A stretch of 64,000 nt of DNA from Puffinus mauretanicus (lineage: Eukaryota > Chordata > Aves > Procellariiformes > Procellariidae), in NCBI GenBank assembly GCA_023333565.1, contig JAJKFH010003650.1:62001-126000 (forward strand), given 5' to 3'. This document shows, piece after piece, positions 14,101-24,800 of this stretch. Positions within the stretch are counted from its first letter, which is position 1, and every line of letters starts with the position of its first letter. A program made the position numbers and the translations under genes. The notes beneath the pieces were generated by a model. That model made no database searches. It was not told the DNA's origin and saw only the letters and a program-made list of their open reading frames with translations.

Positions 14101-16559
14101 GCATGAAAGGCTTTGTTTAAAAGCAACATGGCATTTTAATAATTTTAAATATCTGTCAAAGCATCTTAATAGAATTCTTGAAACCAATAATTAAAAAAAT
14201 GCAGAAAAATTTCCCTTCATTTCCACTAATCTCTTTTCTCCCAGACAACAATAACAAGTCAACTGATAATACCATGAAAAAGAGCTGTGAAAACAAAATG
14301 CAGCACATATTTGTTAGACAAATTCTGGTGAAGAAACAATGGATCTTTGAGCTCTAGAGCCTGCCACTGCTTATTTTTCATTGAACTCACTGCATCCATA
14401 TAAAACTTTTTTTTTTTTTTTTTTTGCAAACATTTAATCTCAGACAAACATAACTGGGTTGAATTGAACTAATCTATGAAATGTTGTTGCCTTTTATCAG
14501 CCATTCCAGTGTAGTCATGGCAAGCAGCTTGCAGGACAAGGTAAATCCATTTCAATGTATTTAGATAATTAAAGAAATACTTTTTTTCCCCTTATGTTTC
14601 AGAAGATAAAAACCATCCACAAAAATCCCACCAAAACCAAAGCTTTAAAATGGTACTGTTGATTGGGCTTACAAGTGAAGATTACTCCAGTTTTGTGAAG
14701 TATTAATCTGTGTGTAAAATACATCTCCCAGACTTAGAGAGAGAACTGCATAGGATTACAGATCAAGTGTTAGTACTATATGCATTTGTTAGTCTCTACA
14801 AAATAATCTTGGGTGTATGCTTCATAAACTGTGTTGTGCTAAAATGGTAAATATGAAATTGGCCTCTTGTGTGCTACACTGATTTCGAGTAAACTTTGTC
14901 TGTTAAAGAGTATTGCTCATTTTTAATGTGACAGCTATAAGCCTCACCAAGGGATCAGCCTCATTATGCCAGAAACAACCAAATATAGTCTACAAACGAT
15001 GTTATGAAGGAGTATAATTTGACAAGGAAATACAAGGGCATAAAGAAGTAAATAGGAAAAAGGTCACAGACAGGGTGACTAATATGAATATGTTTGCAAA
15101 AATGAGAAGCCTTTGTGCGTCCTTCTCCTTTTATTTACTTGGTCTTTGATAGTCAATGGGATGTAATGAAAGTGCAGAGCCTAGCTTACATAGAACTTGC
15201 TTGCAAAAATACGTAGCAGCTGCACAAGGCTCATAAGAGCTGAGGCTAGTTAACAGCCTTCTCCTTCACAGGGTGATGTACTGCAAAAACCATTAAAGTT
15301 AGTTGTTAGACCAATGAGTGGACAACATAAAATAATCCTTTAAGCTTGTTATCATTATATGATAATGTGTTTCAGGTTCAATTCTAACATATTTTTATGC
15401 CTAGCAAAATCTAGTATCTACAGAATTCAAAACTGATCTAGACTTTTGCATTGTGTTTATATGTGAAAGAAGCAGTGGTCAACTAGCAGTCATCGTGCTG
15501 AATTTCTAGACAAGAAATGTTCTTTTTCTTCTCATGTGAACCAATAGATTCAGCTATAGCCTGGAGCTTCACATTTCACTTTCCTTGTAAATGATTGCTG
15601 CTTTAAACCATTGGTTATGGTTTATTTATAGAATAATACATAGTTCACAACTAAATGCCAAGCTATAATTGAATCAAAGGATTCTGCTGATGCCTCGACT
15701 CACAAGGGTGCAGCTCAAGAGCTTTATAAAGGGCAGCAGAATCTAAGTCTAAATTACGGCCCCCAGTATTCAGTCTGGCATCACGCATTATAATGCATAA
15801 TAGGGCTAAAAGGATTATTATAATACTGCAGTAAATAAAACGAAAATGTATCAAACAGCAGAATTCAGAATGCTTGCAGAGGCTTTCAGTTTATGATATG
15901 GGAGGCTGGAGATTATACTGCATGAAAAATAAGGCTAGAGGAAAAGTATTTCATAAACATTTCTTAAAAAATATTCTGAAGTTATTCTTAAATAAAAGGA
16001 AAATATATGTTTCATAGATTAATCCACAGTAAATTCATAATGTTCTGCTACATGGCTATAACTGGTCGATTCCAGATGCCACATAGCTATTTTCTGGCAT
16101 AATAGGGCAATAATTATGCTATAGAAGGAAAATATTAATTCACGTATCTTTGATGATTTTTTTGAATAAACTTGCAAACATTAAAAAGTTAAATTTAGTT
16201 AATCAGTGTGAGAATAATTCAAAAAACTTGTATTTTTTCTAGTACAAAACATGTCTTATCACAAAAATTGTTCACAGATCCAATTCACAAAGACCACATT
16301 CTTTTATTTGTGAAAGAAACCTGACTGATAAAGCATACATTTTTAGGGTAAAATGGCGATTATTTTTGACATAGTACTTTGTTTTGTTTTAGAACGTGTT
16401 TTCTTAAAAATGAGTAATGATAAACCCTTTATACTTTTTTCCATACTGTCTGCTAATCTGTGGTGTATCTGTTGGGCTGTAAGAAAGGACACCAATCAAT
16501 ATTTTGTTATGTAAACATTTTATCCATCAGATGTTTACCCTGTGTGGTGATGCGTTTTC

Positions 16560-17415
16560 CCCCCCTCTCCTAGGCTGCTTGTCGATCTCAGAAATTCCCA
16601 TGGTGTACTGTGTCTGGCAGTTGAGCGCTCCTTGACCATATCAGAAACTCTGAAACGTACTCCTACTGCCTGGCCCAGGTGTCAAGTAGAACAACACTGA
16701 ATCCTTAAGAATTTTTAGTAATTACCACCTGGGATTGTGGCCAGGATGGAAATTTACGGATGACTAAAGCCAATCATCTTGCAAACCTATAAATGGTGGT
16801 CCTAAGTGAGAACCTTTGAGCTCTCCGGGACCGCAGAGGGCTGCACCCTGTATCTGCCTCTAAGTGGGACGCCTCTCAGAGCTTGCAAGGTCCTGAGCCG
16901 GCAATATTCAGAGGCCCGTCATCTGACAGGACCTGGGCTGAAACTCTTCACTTCTCGAGGCTCAACCCTCACCCGTTGAGAAATGCGGAGACATTTTACG
17001 TGAATATTTCTTCCCTGAAATTGAGAGGAATTTTTAACAGGTACCTTTTGTACATTTTTATATATATATATATTTCTGCTTCTGTGTGTGTGAGCTAATA
17101 GTAAGCATAATCTGTAAGTTGTGATTGTAGTAGACTCTACTAACACTTACTTCGTAAATATTACATTAGTTAATGATTAAGTGCTGCTAAAACTGTGAAT
17201 GAACCTTAGACGGCTGCTAAACACATATAATCCCTAAGATATAAACCCTTAGAGATAACATGATTTTTCTTTACATGTTTCATCTGTGTAGTAAGAGAGT
17301 GGACCTTGCCATCGAACTCTTAAGTCGCACCTTTACAGGTCTCTATTAAAATCACTTTCTGCTAATACCTTTGAAGGTGATTCATGAAGCGGCCTCTAAA
17401 CCACTCATTCGCGAC
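16560..17415 (+). mobile_element. possible old LTR or ERV fragment
   Basis: A block with sharply raised GC and CpG content lies between AT-rich flanks. On the plus strand it has CCAAT at 16770-16774 and TATAAA at 16788-16793, followed about 30 bp later by a GC-rich leader, as in an LTR U3/R junction. Its right part ends in a sequence resembling U5 (ATTCGCGACA near 17416), followed closely by TTGGTTCC, which could be the start of a primer-binding site. I could not define TG...CA ends with a target duplication. A plain CpG-bearing promoter or enhancer is the alternative. Confidence 0.35.
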
Positions 17416-18014
17416 ACCTTGGTTCCTCACACCATGCTGTAATTAGTCCAGCAATTCCCTAATGTGGCCACGGTAACTTTGCATAACCGGTGATGCTGTG
17501 GAAGCTCATTGAATGCCTTCCAAAGTGTTTCTGCATTTTCCTCTGACTCTCTCCAGTGTAAGAGAAAAAATAGCGGACTATAAAGGCATTGGTCAGACCT
17601 CAGGATGGCATTTCTCCATGGATTTAGGGTACAGTTCTTTACAGATCTCACTGGAATTGCATATTCAAGAGGTAATTAGACACGTTGAACTTTGTCACAT
17701 GTATGTTTACAGAACAGCTCCTCGGGAAAGAGTGGGGAAAGATTGGTAGCTTGTTTTCTGATAGCTATCAAACTAACATCTACGTGGAAAATCACAGATG
17801 TGCAAAGTCTTACTTACCACATAGAGGAATATAATAATTTTTAATATGAAGTTCAGCAAAGTCTGCTTTACACTGGCATTTTTTTACTACAAAGCATTTA
17901 ATACTGAATTGAATTCCAATTCTGAATAATACATAATATAGTCATTATAACTTTTCTTGGGTTCCCATTCTCAAAGTCCAACTGAGGTCATAGGACATTA
18001 TTTCCAAAACTACC

Positions 18015-18515
18015 TGTCGTGGTTTAACCCCAGCCAGCAAAAATAAACGCCACGCAGCCGCTCGATCACCCCCCCGCCCCGGTGGGATGGGGGAGAGAAT
18101 CAGGAGGGCACAAGTAGGAAAGCTCCCGGGTTGAGATAAAAACAGTTTAATAATTGAAATAAAACGAAGTAGAACAGTAAAATAACAATGAGAACAACAA
18201 TAACAGAATACACAAAACAGGCAATGCACGACACAACCGCTCACCGACCGCCGACCGCGTGTCACGAACGGGGGGCGAGCCCCCCCACACACCTGGTTTT
18301 TATACTGAGCATGATGTCACATGGTATAGAATACCCCATTGGCCAGCTGGGTCCTCCACCCCGGCTGTGCTCCCCCCTCCCGGTGCAAGCATCACCCAGC
18401 AAGAGCCAAAGCATCAATGGGCCATCAACGCTCCTTTCACACCGAACCCAAAACACAGCACACCCCCCAAGCTACTGGGAAGAAAGTTAACCCTGTCCCA
18501 GTTGGAACCAGGACA
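18015..18515 (-). mobile_element. solo LTR, copy 1 (ERVL-like)
   Basis: A 501-bp element begins TGTCGTGGTT and ends AACCAGGACA on the plus strand. Read on the minus strand it starts TGTCCTGGTT and ends CCACGACA, giving TG...CA ends. It is flanked by a perfect 5-bp duplication CTACC (18010-18014 and 18516-18520). Sense is minus, from the order CCAAT (18342-18338), a mutated CRE TGACATCA (18319-18312), TATAAAA (18304-18298) and ATTAAA (18151-18146). A 5-bp duplication fits class III (ERVL-type) integration. Its middle section differs from the other two copies, so it is a separate subfamily. No internal viral genes remain. Confidence 0.88.
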
Positions 18516-18994
18516 CTACCTTTTCAATAAGTTGTAGTAAATACTTAAGAAAATTTAGAAGTCATGCAGTAAACTCACAGTGTTGATATAGAGAAAAATG
18601 CCTGATGAATCCACAGACTAAATATTTGCACAAAGCACCACAGAGATGCACGATACTAAACCAAGACATTATAGATACAACCATTGCTTCAGGGATCATG
18701 GGGGATTGAGGAAAGGTAACAGTCTTTCTGCTGGGTTTTGGGTTTTTGGTTTTTTTTTTTCTTTTTCATTTTCATTTGAGTATTCCTTTTTCCCTCTGGC
18801 AATATCATGAAGGGAAAGAACAAAGAAATACATTCTAGGTGAAAAATTTATGTTAATAGATGTAGGAAACATACTAGATTGGGCCAGGTAGGGATTTATG
18901 GAGGTGAAGCAGGAAAGGTTACAGGAAGCTGTAACACCTGAAATAAAAATACTCACAGAAAGGACCAGGGTGAGGGAGGACGATATTTACTATT

Positions 18995-19877
18995 AATCAT
19001 AGAATCACAGAATCATAGAATCATTAAGGTTGGAAAAGACCTCTAAGATCATCGAGTCCAACCATCAACTCAACACCACCATGCCCACTAAACCATGTCC
19101 CTAAGCGCCTCATCTACACGTCTTTTAAATATTTCCAGGGATGGTGACTCAGCCACTTCCCTGGGCAGCCTGTTCCAAGGCCTGACCACTCTTTCAGGAA
19201 AGAAATTTTTCCTCATGTCCAATCTAAACCTCCCTTGGTGCAAATTGAGGCCATTTCCTCTCATCCTATCGCTTGTTACTTGGCAGAAGAGACCAACACC
19301 CACCTCACTACAACCTCCTTTCAGGTAGTTGTAGAGCACGATGAGATCTCCCCTCAGCCTCCTCTTCTCCAGACTAAACAACCCCAGTTCCCTCAGCCGC
19401 TCCTCATAAGACTTGTACTCCAGGCCCTTCACCAGCTTCATTGCCCTTCTCTGGACACGCTCCAGCACCTCCATGTCCTTCTTGTAGTGAGGGGCCCAAA
19501 ACTGAACACAGGATTCGAGGTGCGGCCTCACCAGTGCCGAGTCCAGGGCCACGATCATCTCCCTACTCCTGCTGGCCATACTATTTCTGATACAGGCCAG
19601 GATGCCATTGGCCTTCTTGGCCACCTGGGCACACTGCTGGCTCATGTTCAGCCGGCTGTCAACAAGCACCCCCAGGTCCTTTTCCTCCGGGCAGCTTTCC
19701 AGCCACTCTTCCCCAAGCCTGTAGCGCTGCCTGGGGTTGTTGTGGCCGAAGTGCAGGACCCGGCACTTGGCCTTGTTGAACCTCATACAATTGGCCTTGG
19801 CCCATCAATCCAGCCTGTCCAGGTCCCTCTGCAGAGCCTTCCTACCCTCCAGCAGATCAACACTCCTGCCCAACTTA
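18995..19877 (-). mobile_element. CR1 LINE, 5'-truncated 3' end
   Basis: The minus strand carries the last part of the CR1 reverse-transcriptase ORF, the short 3'UTR (GGTTGGAAAAGACCTCTAAG) and the CR1 tail built from repeats of ATTCTATGATTCTGTGATTC at 18995-19030. The coding frame is open for 232 codons (19786-19088), starting [15 protein letters not shown] and ending [17 protein letters not shown], which is typical CR1 ORF2 C terminus. Just upstream in the same frame is TGA (19807-19805), where CR1 copies normally have CGA, a likely CpG decay. The element is truncated at 19877, as most CR1 copies are, and so cannot move by itself. CR1 makes no regular target duplication, and none is seen. 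Confidence 0.95.
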
Positions 19878-20450
19878 AAAGAGTATTAGATTGTCTTTAC
19901 TGCTATCTCGGCAACTTTAGGAAACAGTAAGAAAGACTTCATATTTAGAGAGGTGGTAAGCAAAGATGAGAGATTGTGGGAAGAGCTGGCTTTTGGAGAA
20001 ACTCAGAAATAAGATGGGACATGTGGTATATAAATATTTGAGGCTCTAAATTAGGAAAATATTGTGCTTTAATTATGCAGGACAGATACTTTCATCGATA
20101 GAAAAATGTTATCAAAGTAGGCCTTTGATGCCGTATACTGGCCAAAAATGTTCCTGTCTGCATTGTAATGCAAAGAGTGTGCATTGCTGGGGATTATCTG
20201 TCACAGATGTGAATTCTGGATTTGTTGGTTGTTCCTTATTTGGATAGTTTGTAAAGTATCTGGGAACATTTGGTAGGAAATACAAAATACAAACACAAAA
20301 GGCAAAAAATTTCTAAAGAGCTCCATTCCCAGTTAGATATTTACATTAAACAAGCGGTTTTCCAAAAATGCTGTAACCTGGCAAGTCCCACTGAGAACAA
20401 TTTGAAAATCTATCCATTTCTCCAAATCTGAGAGACTTTGATAACCTTGC

Positions 20451-20964
20451 TGTCGTGGTTTAGTCTGACAGGCAGCCAAATACCACGCAGCCGCTCACTC
20501 ACTCCCCCCGCCCCCGCAGTGGGACGGGGAGAGAATCGGAAGGGTACGAGTGAGAAAAACTCGTGGGTTGAGATAAAGACAGTTTAATAGAACAGAAGAG
20601 GGAAAATAATAATAATAATAGAATATACAAAATGAGTGATACACAATGCAATTGCTCACCACCCGTGCTGACCGATAACCAAGTAGCGATCGGTACTTCC
20701 TGGATCACGCCTACCACTCATATACTGAGCATGACGTCACATGGTATGGAATACCCCATTGGCCAGCTGGGCTGGCTGTCCTGATTATGTTCCCTCCCAT
20801 CTTGTGTACCTAGCTCAGTCAGTAGGCATGGGAGCTGTCCTTGGACTAGGAAGGCACTTAGCAACAACTGAAAACATCAGTGTGTTATCAACATTCTCCT
20901 CATCCTAAATCCAAAACACAGCACTAGGAAGAAATTTAACCCTATCCCAGCCGAAACCAGGACA
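20451..20964 (-). mobile_element. solo LTR, copy 2 (ERVL-like)
   Basis: A 514-bp element has the same termini as copy 1 and a perfect 5-bp duplication CTTGC (20446-20450 and 20965-20969). On the minus strand the promoter order is CCAAT (20762-20758), an intact CRE palindrome TGACGTCA (20739-20732) and TATATG (20724-20719); the poly(A) signal ATTAAA follows at 20588-20583. Many CpGs are intact, so it looks the least decayed of the three. A short AAT microsatellite lies inside (about 20606-20622). It lies in the sense of SGCZ, 739 bp after exon 7. No viral genes remain; open frames here are spurious. Confidence 0.9.
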
Positions 20965-21703
20965 CTTGCACAAGTTTTTTTTAATGTTATACCATTTTAA
21001 GTATTGAAGATGAAAGGACTCTCATACCAGTAATCTTTCATGCCTTTCTGCAATACATGGATTGCCAACCAAACCAGTAACCCAATTTAAAATAATTTTC
21101 CTGAGTTTGCACAGGTTTATACATGAAGAATCTATACCAAAGTCTTTTTATGTTGAGCTGATCACTCAGATGAAACAAGACACTGATGGAACAGTACAGT
21201 GAACATACCATTGAAGTACTCTGTCTCTCTTACAGAGATAGTAACCGTTCAAGGAAATAAACCACATATAGAGCAAATTTGTTAAACCGCTTCACCGTGG
21301 TTTAATAAAGTATTAACCCAAATTAATCCAAACTTCTCTCTCACAGTTTGTCAGAGTAATCCAAAGTAAATTTTTACCCCTATCACCTAGCTGTCTCTGT
21401 CCCACAGATATGCTGAAGGACTGGGTAGCTTTTTCCTTGACTCTTAGATTAAAAATAATTCTTATCCTTATCTATATTCATTTAACTAACTTTTTTTTCA
21501 GTGTGAATTAAACTTAGTGATTCAAATATTTGCAAAACACAAATAAGTATTAACAATTGAGCAAGCTAAACCAAAATTACTTTAACATAGGCAAATGCAG
21601 AACACTTCTCGTGATGTTTACCTCGCTGCTGAATAAAATATCCTCACATTGTTTGCATTAACTGGGCAGAGCTGTAGAACATTTCTCTACCGGCTGAACT
21701 TAC

Positions 21704-21827
21704 CTCCCCTTCTGTGGACTGTAAATGCAGTTCTTTCCTACAGGTAGCCTTCAAGTCTCCTGCAGCTGCATTGACTTGCACTCCCCTGGGTGCTTCCATC
21801 ACCAAAGATCTAGTAGGAGATTCGAGT
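21704..21827 (-). CDS. SGCZ: zeta-sarcoglycan exon 7
   Basis: This 124-nt exon begins with the last base of a split Lys codon and then encodes [20 protein letters not shown] followed by [20 protein letters not shown] and E. The [12 protein letters not shown] motif is a hallmark of the gamma/delta/zeta sarcoglycans, and the [24 protein letters not shown] part is SGCZ-like. It contains one conserved cysteine. The acceptor is TTTTCTCTTTCAG, with AG at 21829-21828; the donor is GGAG|GTAAGT, close to consensus, with GT at 21703-21702. It ends in phase 0, matching exon 8. The length of 124 nt equals the family's usual size for this exon. A sense-oriented solo LTR begins about 740 bp downstream in the following intron. 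Confidence 0.96.
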
Positions 21828-24800
21828 CTGAAAGAGAAAAAGAATCACTGAGAAAAAATGCACTGACTCAAACCACCAAAAACCACCTAGCCCCAAAACC
21901 CACAATGCATGTAGATATAAGCATATTTTGAAAGGTAAAGAAGTAAAAATGAGTTGTACGTGTGATTCTCTCGCTACTCTTTATGGCCCAGAGAATGAAA
22001 AAAATTAAGTATGTGTTTAAATCTATTCCTATTTAAGACAGCATTTAAGCCTATACTGATATAAGCTTCTCTGCTTAGTGATGCTTTCCTGCATTTGCAC
22101 CTAATTTACTTGACTGTACTAGTACTGAAATATAGGTACTTAAGAATCCACACGTCTCCGTGAGTGCTTCTGTAATGACCAGTTAATAACTAAAGTCTGC
22201 TTAGTGACCAATGACAAATGTTCAACTAAATAAAAGGAAACAAAACACTTAAAAAGTTTTAAATAATGACGTAAAACTGATTAGAATGACTTTGCCTTCA
22301 CAGGCTCGTTCATATTTCAGGTAGGTGTAGCAGCATTATGTATGAAGAAGAGAGGAAAAGAAAATCCGTTATGTCACTATTATTGTGGATTTTCTGCATG
22401 CTTTTTCTGTTCTGCAAAATATTCATTATACTCTTTAACCCTGTTATAATAGGGTTAAGACGCATATCACTGGATCTTGGTATCTTTCCTCAAAGCAACT
22501 ATTGTTCTTCTGCTGTAAGTCTTTCCATTCCTCTCTACCCTACACTCAAGATCCTCCATCAACCTTAATGCAGAACTATGATACTTCCTTAGCTTTGTTA
22601 TCTCACAGTATTGTACAGGTTTCTCTTGAAAGGGAAGTATTAATACAAGGATTTCGCAGAAGTTGTGCTCACGCACTGAATAGGAAAGATGATCGGATGA
22701 AAACTGTATTAACTAGGAAACAAAAATTTGGATTCCGGTTGTGTTCAGGTGTAGACTTATTGCACAGCCCTGTTAAGAGGGAGACAAATCTTTTAATCTA
22801 TTTATAACCCAATAATATAATGACAGAACACAGTTCCACTTTACCTGAACAAAGGCTTTTTGTAAGATGAAATATATTGATAGAAATGTCTAGAATGAGT
22901 AGCTTGAAGAAAACATTGTATTTCCCCCTTCAACAAATTGTATTTTGAGTGTTAGGTCACATCCATCCAAAAATATAATGAGGTACTGGATGTATAAAGG
23001 AAAGAATAGTTTGACAAAGAATTTGCTACAGAAAAGCCAAATGAAAGATCTGTCAAGCAATGGAACAAGAGAATTTCAGTGTATTTCAACTACTGAATTT
23101 TTAAAGTGTACAGAATAGTGATGGATTATCATTTTGAAACGAAAATGCCACATTTGCATGCAAAGGAAGTCACTGAGATGGTGTCTGTAAAATATTTCTG
23201 TTTGTTACATGTCACTGACACTCAAGAGGGAAAGGGAAAAAAAAAAAAAGGAAAGCAATTATTTGGCAACACAAAATGAAACTGTTAAAAGCAGGTGAGA
23301 AGATAGATGAAAACACTATTTGTAGCTATCTATTTAAAAAAAGCATACATGGGATACATATAGATAGAAGCAGTAGAAAAATCTATATTTCTGTTAGTGC
23401 TAAGCCATTTTCTTGCATTTTTTTGACACTCTATAGGAAGAAGTTAATAGAAGATTCTGCAGTTCTTTGTACCAGGGAAGAATCTAAATATCATGAATTA
23501 TTTAATCATGTACATAAGTGTCTTTCAGGTGGTGGTTTGTGAACTTCTGATGGCTATAAGACAGAAGAAAAAGAGCTTCCAAAACCTTTTAGACACCATA
23601 TAAATTATAAAGTTTAGAAATTAGGTTCTCAAAAGTACTCTGTTGCCTTAATGAGGTTTTACCTTGAATTTAAAAGGATACTGAATTGTATAAATGTTAA
23701 ATGATTGGATACTTCCATTCCATATTTTTCAGCAGCATATTTTTGTGATTTATAACCTGCTTTCCAGGAATATTAACATTTCTCAGTAGTTTCAGCTGCC
23801 ATTTCATAATAATGAAGACAAAAGTGCTCTTAACTACACTTATTGCATTGAATTGATGGGTATTAGCAAAGTCACAAATATTTCTGGTTTCATAACATCA
23901 AAACCACTCTCAGACCTGACTGAAATTTTTCAACAGGTAGACAATAAAAATCTATTTAGGAACATCTTTCAAGAAACTATGATTTTGTTTGAAGAATAAA
24001 CTTTTTTTTCCCAAAACACATGACAGTGTATAGCTCAGATTTTTTCATGAACTACATTAACATAAATTACTTTCCATTTGTCTAAAATGAAGACACTTGG
24101 CAATTAATTTCTGAACTTGAGAAGAAGTTGTTAATAGCAGCCTTCCACACAATGTGGAGAAGAAATTTCTTTTTCAGACAATAGATATTTTTTAGCTGTT
24201 TCCTGAAATCAAATAATGTGGTAGAAATGTCAAGGAATGGCTGATAATCAGCAGAGTAGTTTTTAAAACACCATCCATCTATTAGTAAAATCTGTTTTAC
24301 AGTTACTAATTTACTTTTCTTATTATTATTCTTCAGATGATCTACATGTGAAAAGTGACTTAGCTGTGCAATCTGCAGCATGCTACTGGAAATGCAAAAG
24401 TCTATACACATAGATTATTTCCTCAATGTTTTGAGATAAATTATGTTTGATATGCAGCTGCTTTATAATATTTTTTCTTTGTCATATTTCTAAAGACTTT
24501 AATCTCTGCTATAAACTTAATGTAACACTCCACATTGTAATATTCATTCCTCCAAGGAAAAGTGCATTATTACAACAGAATATCAAGAATTTGCTTTCCT
24601 TTCAGATTTACTGATGGCCTCTCACAGTGGCATTCACATCTATGAGTGAATCCTATTCATATAATTTAATTTTTCTTTTGCAAACAACAAACAGCTATGA
24701 TGGAGAAGGTAACTACTGCTATTATCAGACAGAAATTATAACACTGTAGGAAAGACAAAGAGGCTTTTAAAATGAGGTTTTTAAATAATATAATCTGTCA

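Larger units (their letters stand above)
7908..21703 (-). other. SGCZ: SGCZ intron 7 (13.8 kb)
   Basis: The intron runs from the exon 7 donor GTAAGT to the exon 8 acceptor. From 7.9 to 16.5 kb it is mostly AT-rich, repeat-poor sequence with only short low-complexity patches (A-rich at about 8000-8100, a T19 run at 14407-14425) and a GC-raised unique block at 10.86-11.16 kb. From 16.5 to 21.0 kb it becomes repeat-rich: a possible LTR, two solo LTRs and a CR1. The remaining 0.7 kb next to exon 7 looks ordinary. Confidence 0.9.

Noticed and set aside
19235..19930. 231-codon plus-strand frame
   Set aside because: Antisense shadow of the CR1 reverse-transcriptase coding strand.
18015..20964. A single provirus bounded by LTR copies 1 and 2
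   Set aside because: Each LTR has its own perfect and different 5-bp duplication, the two belong to different subfamilies, and the sequence between holds a CR1 rather than retroviral genes.
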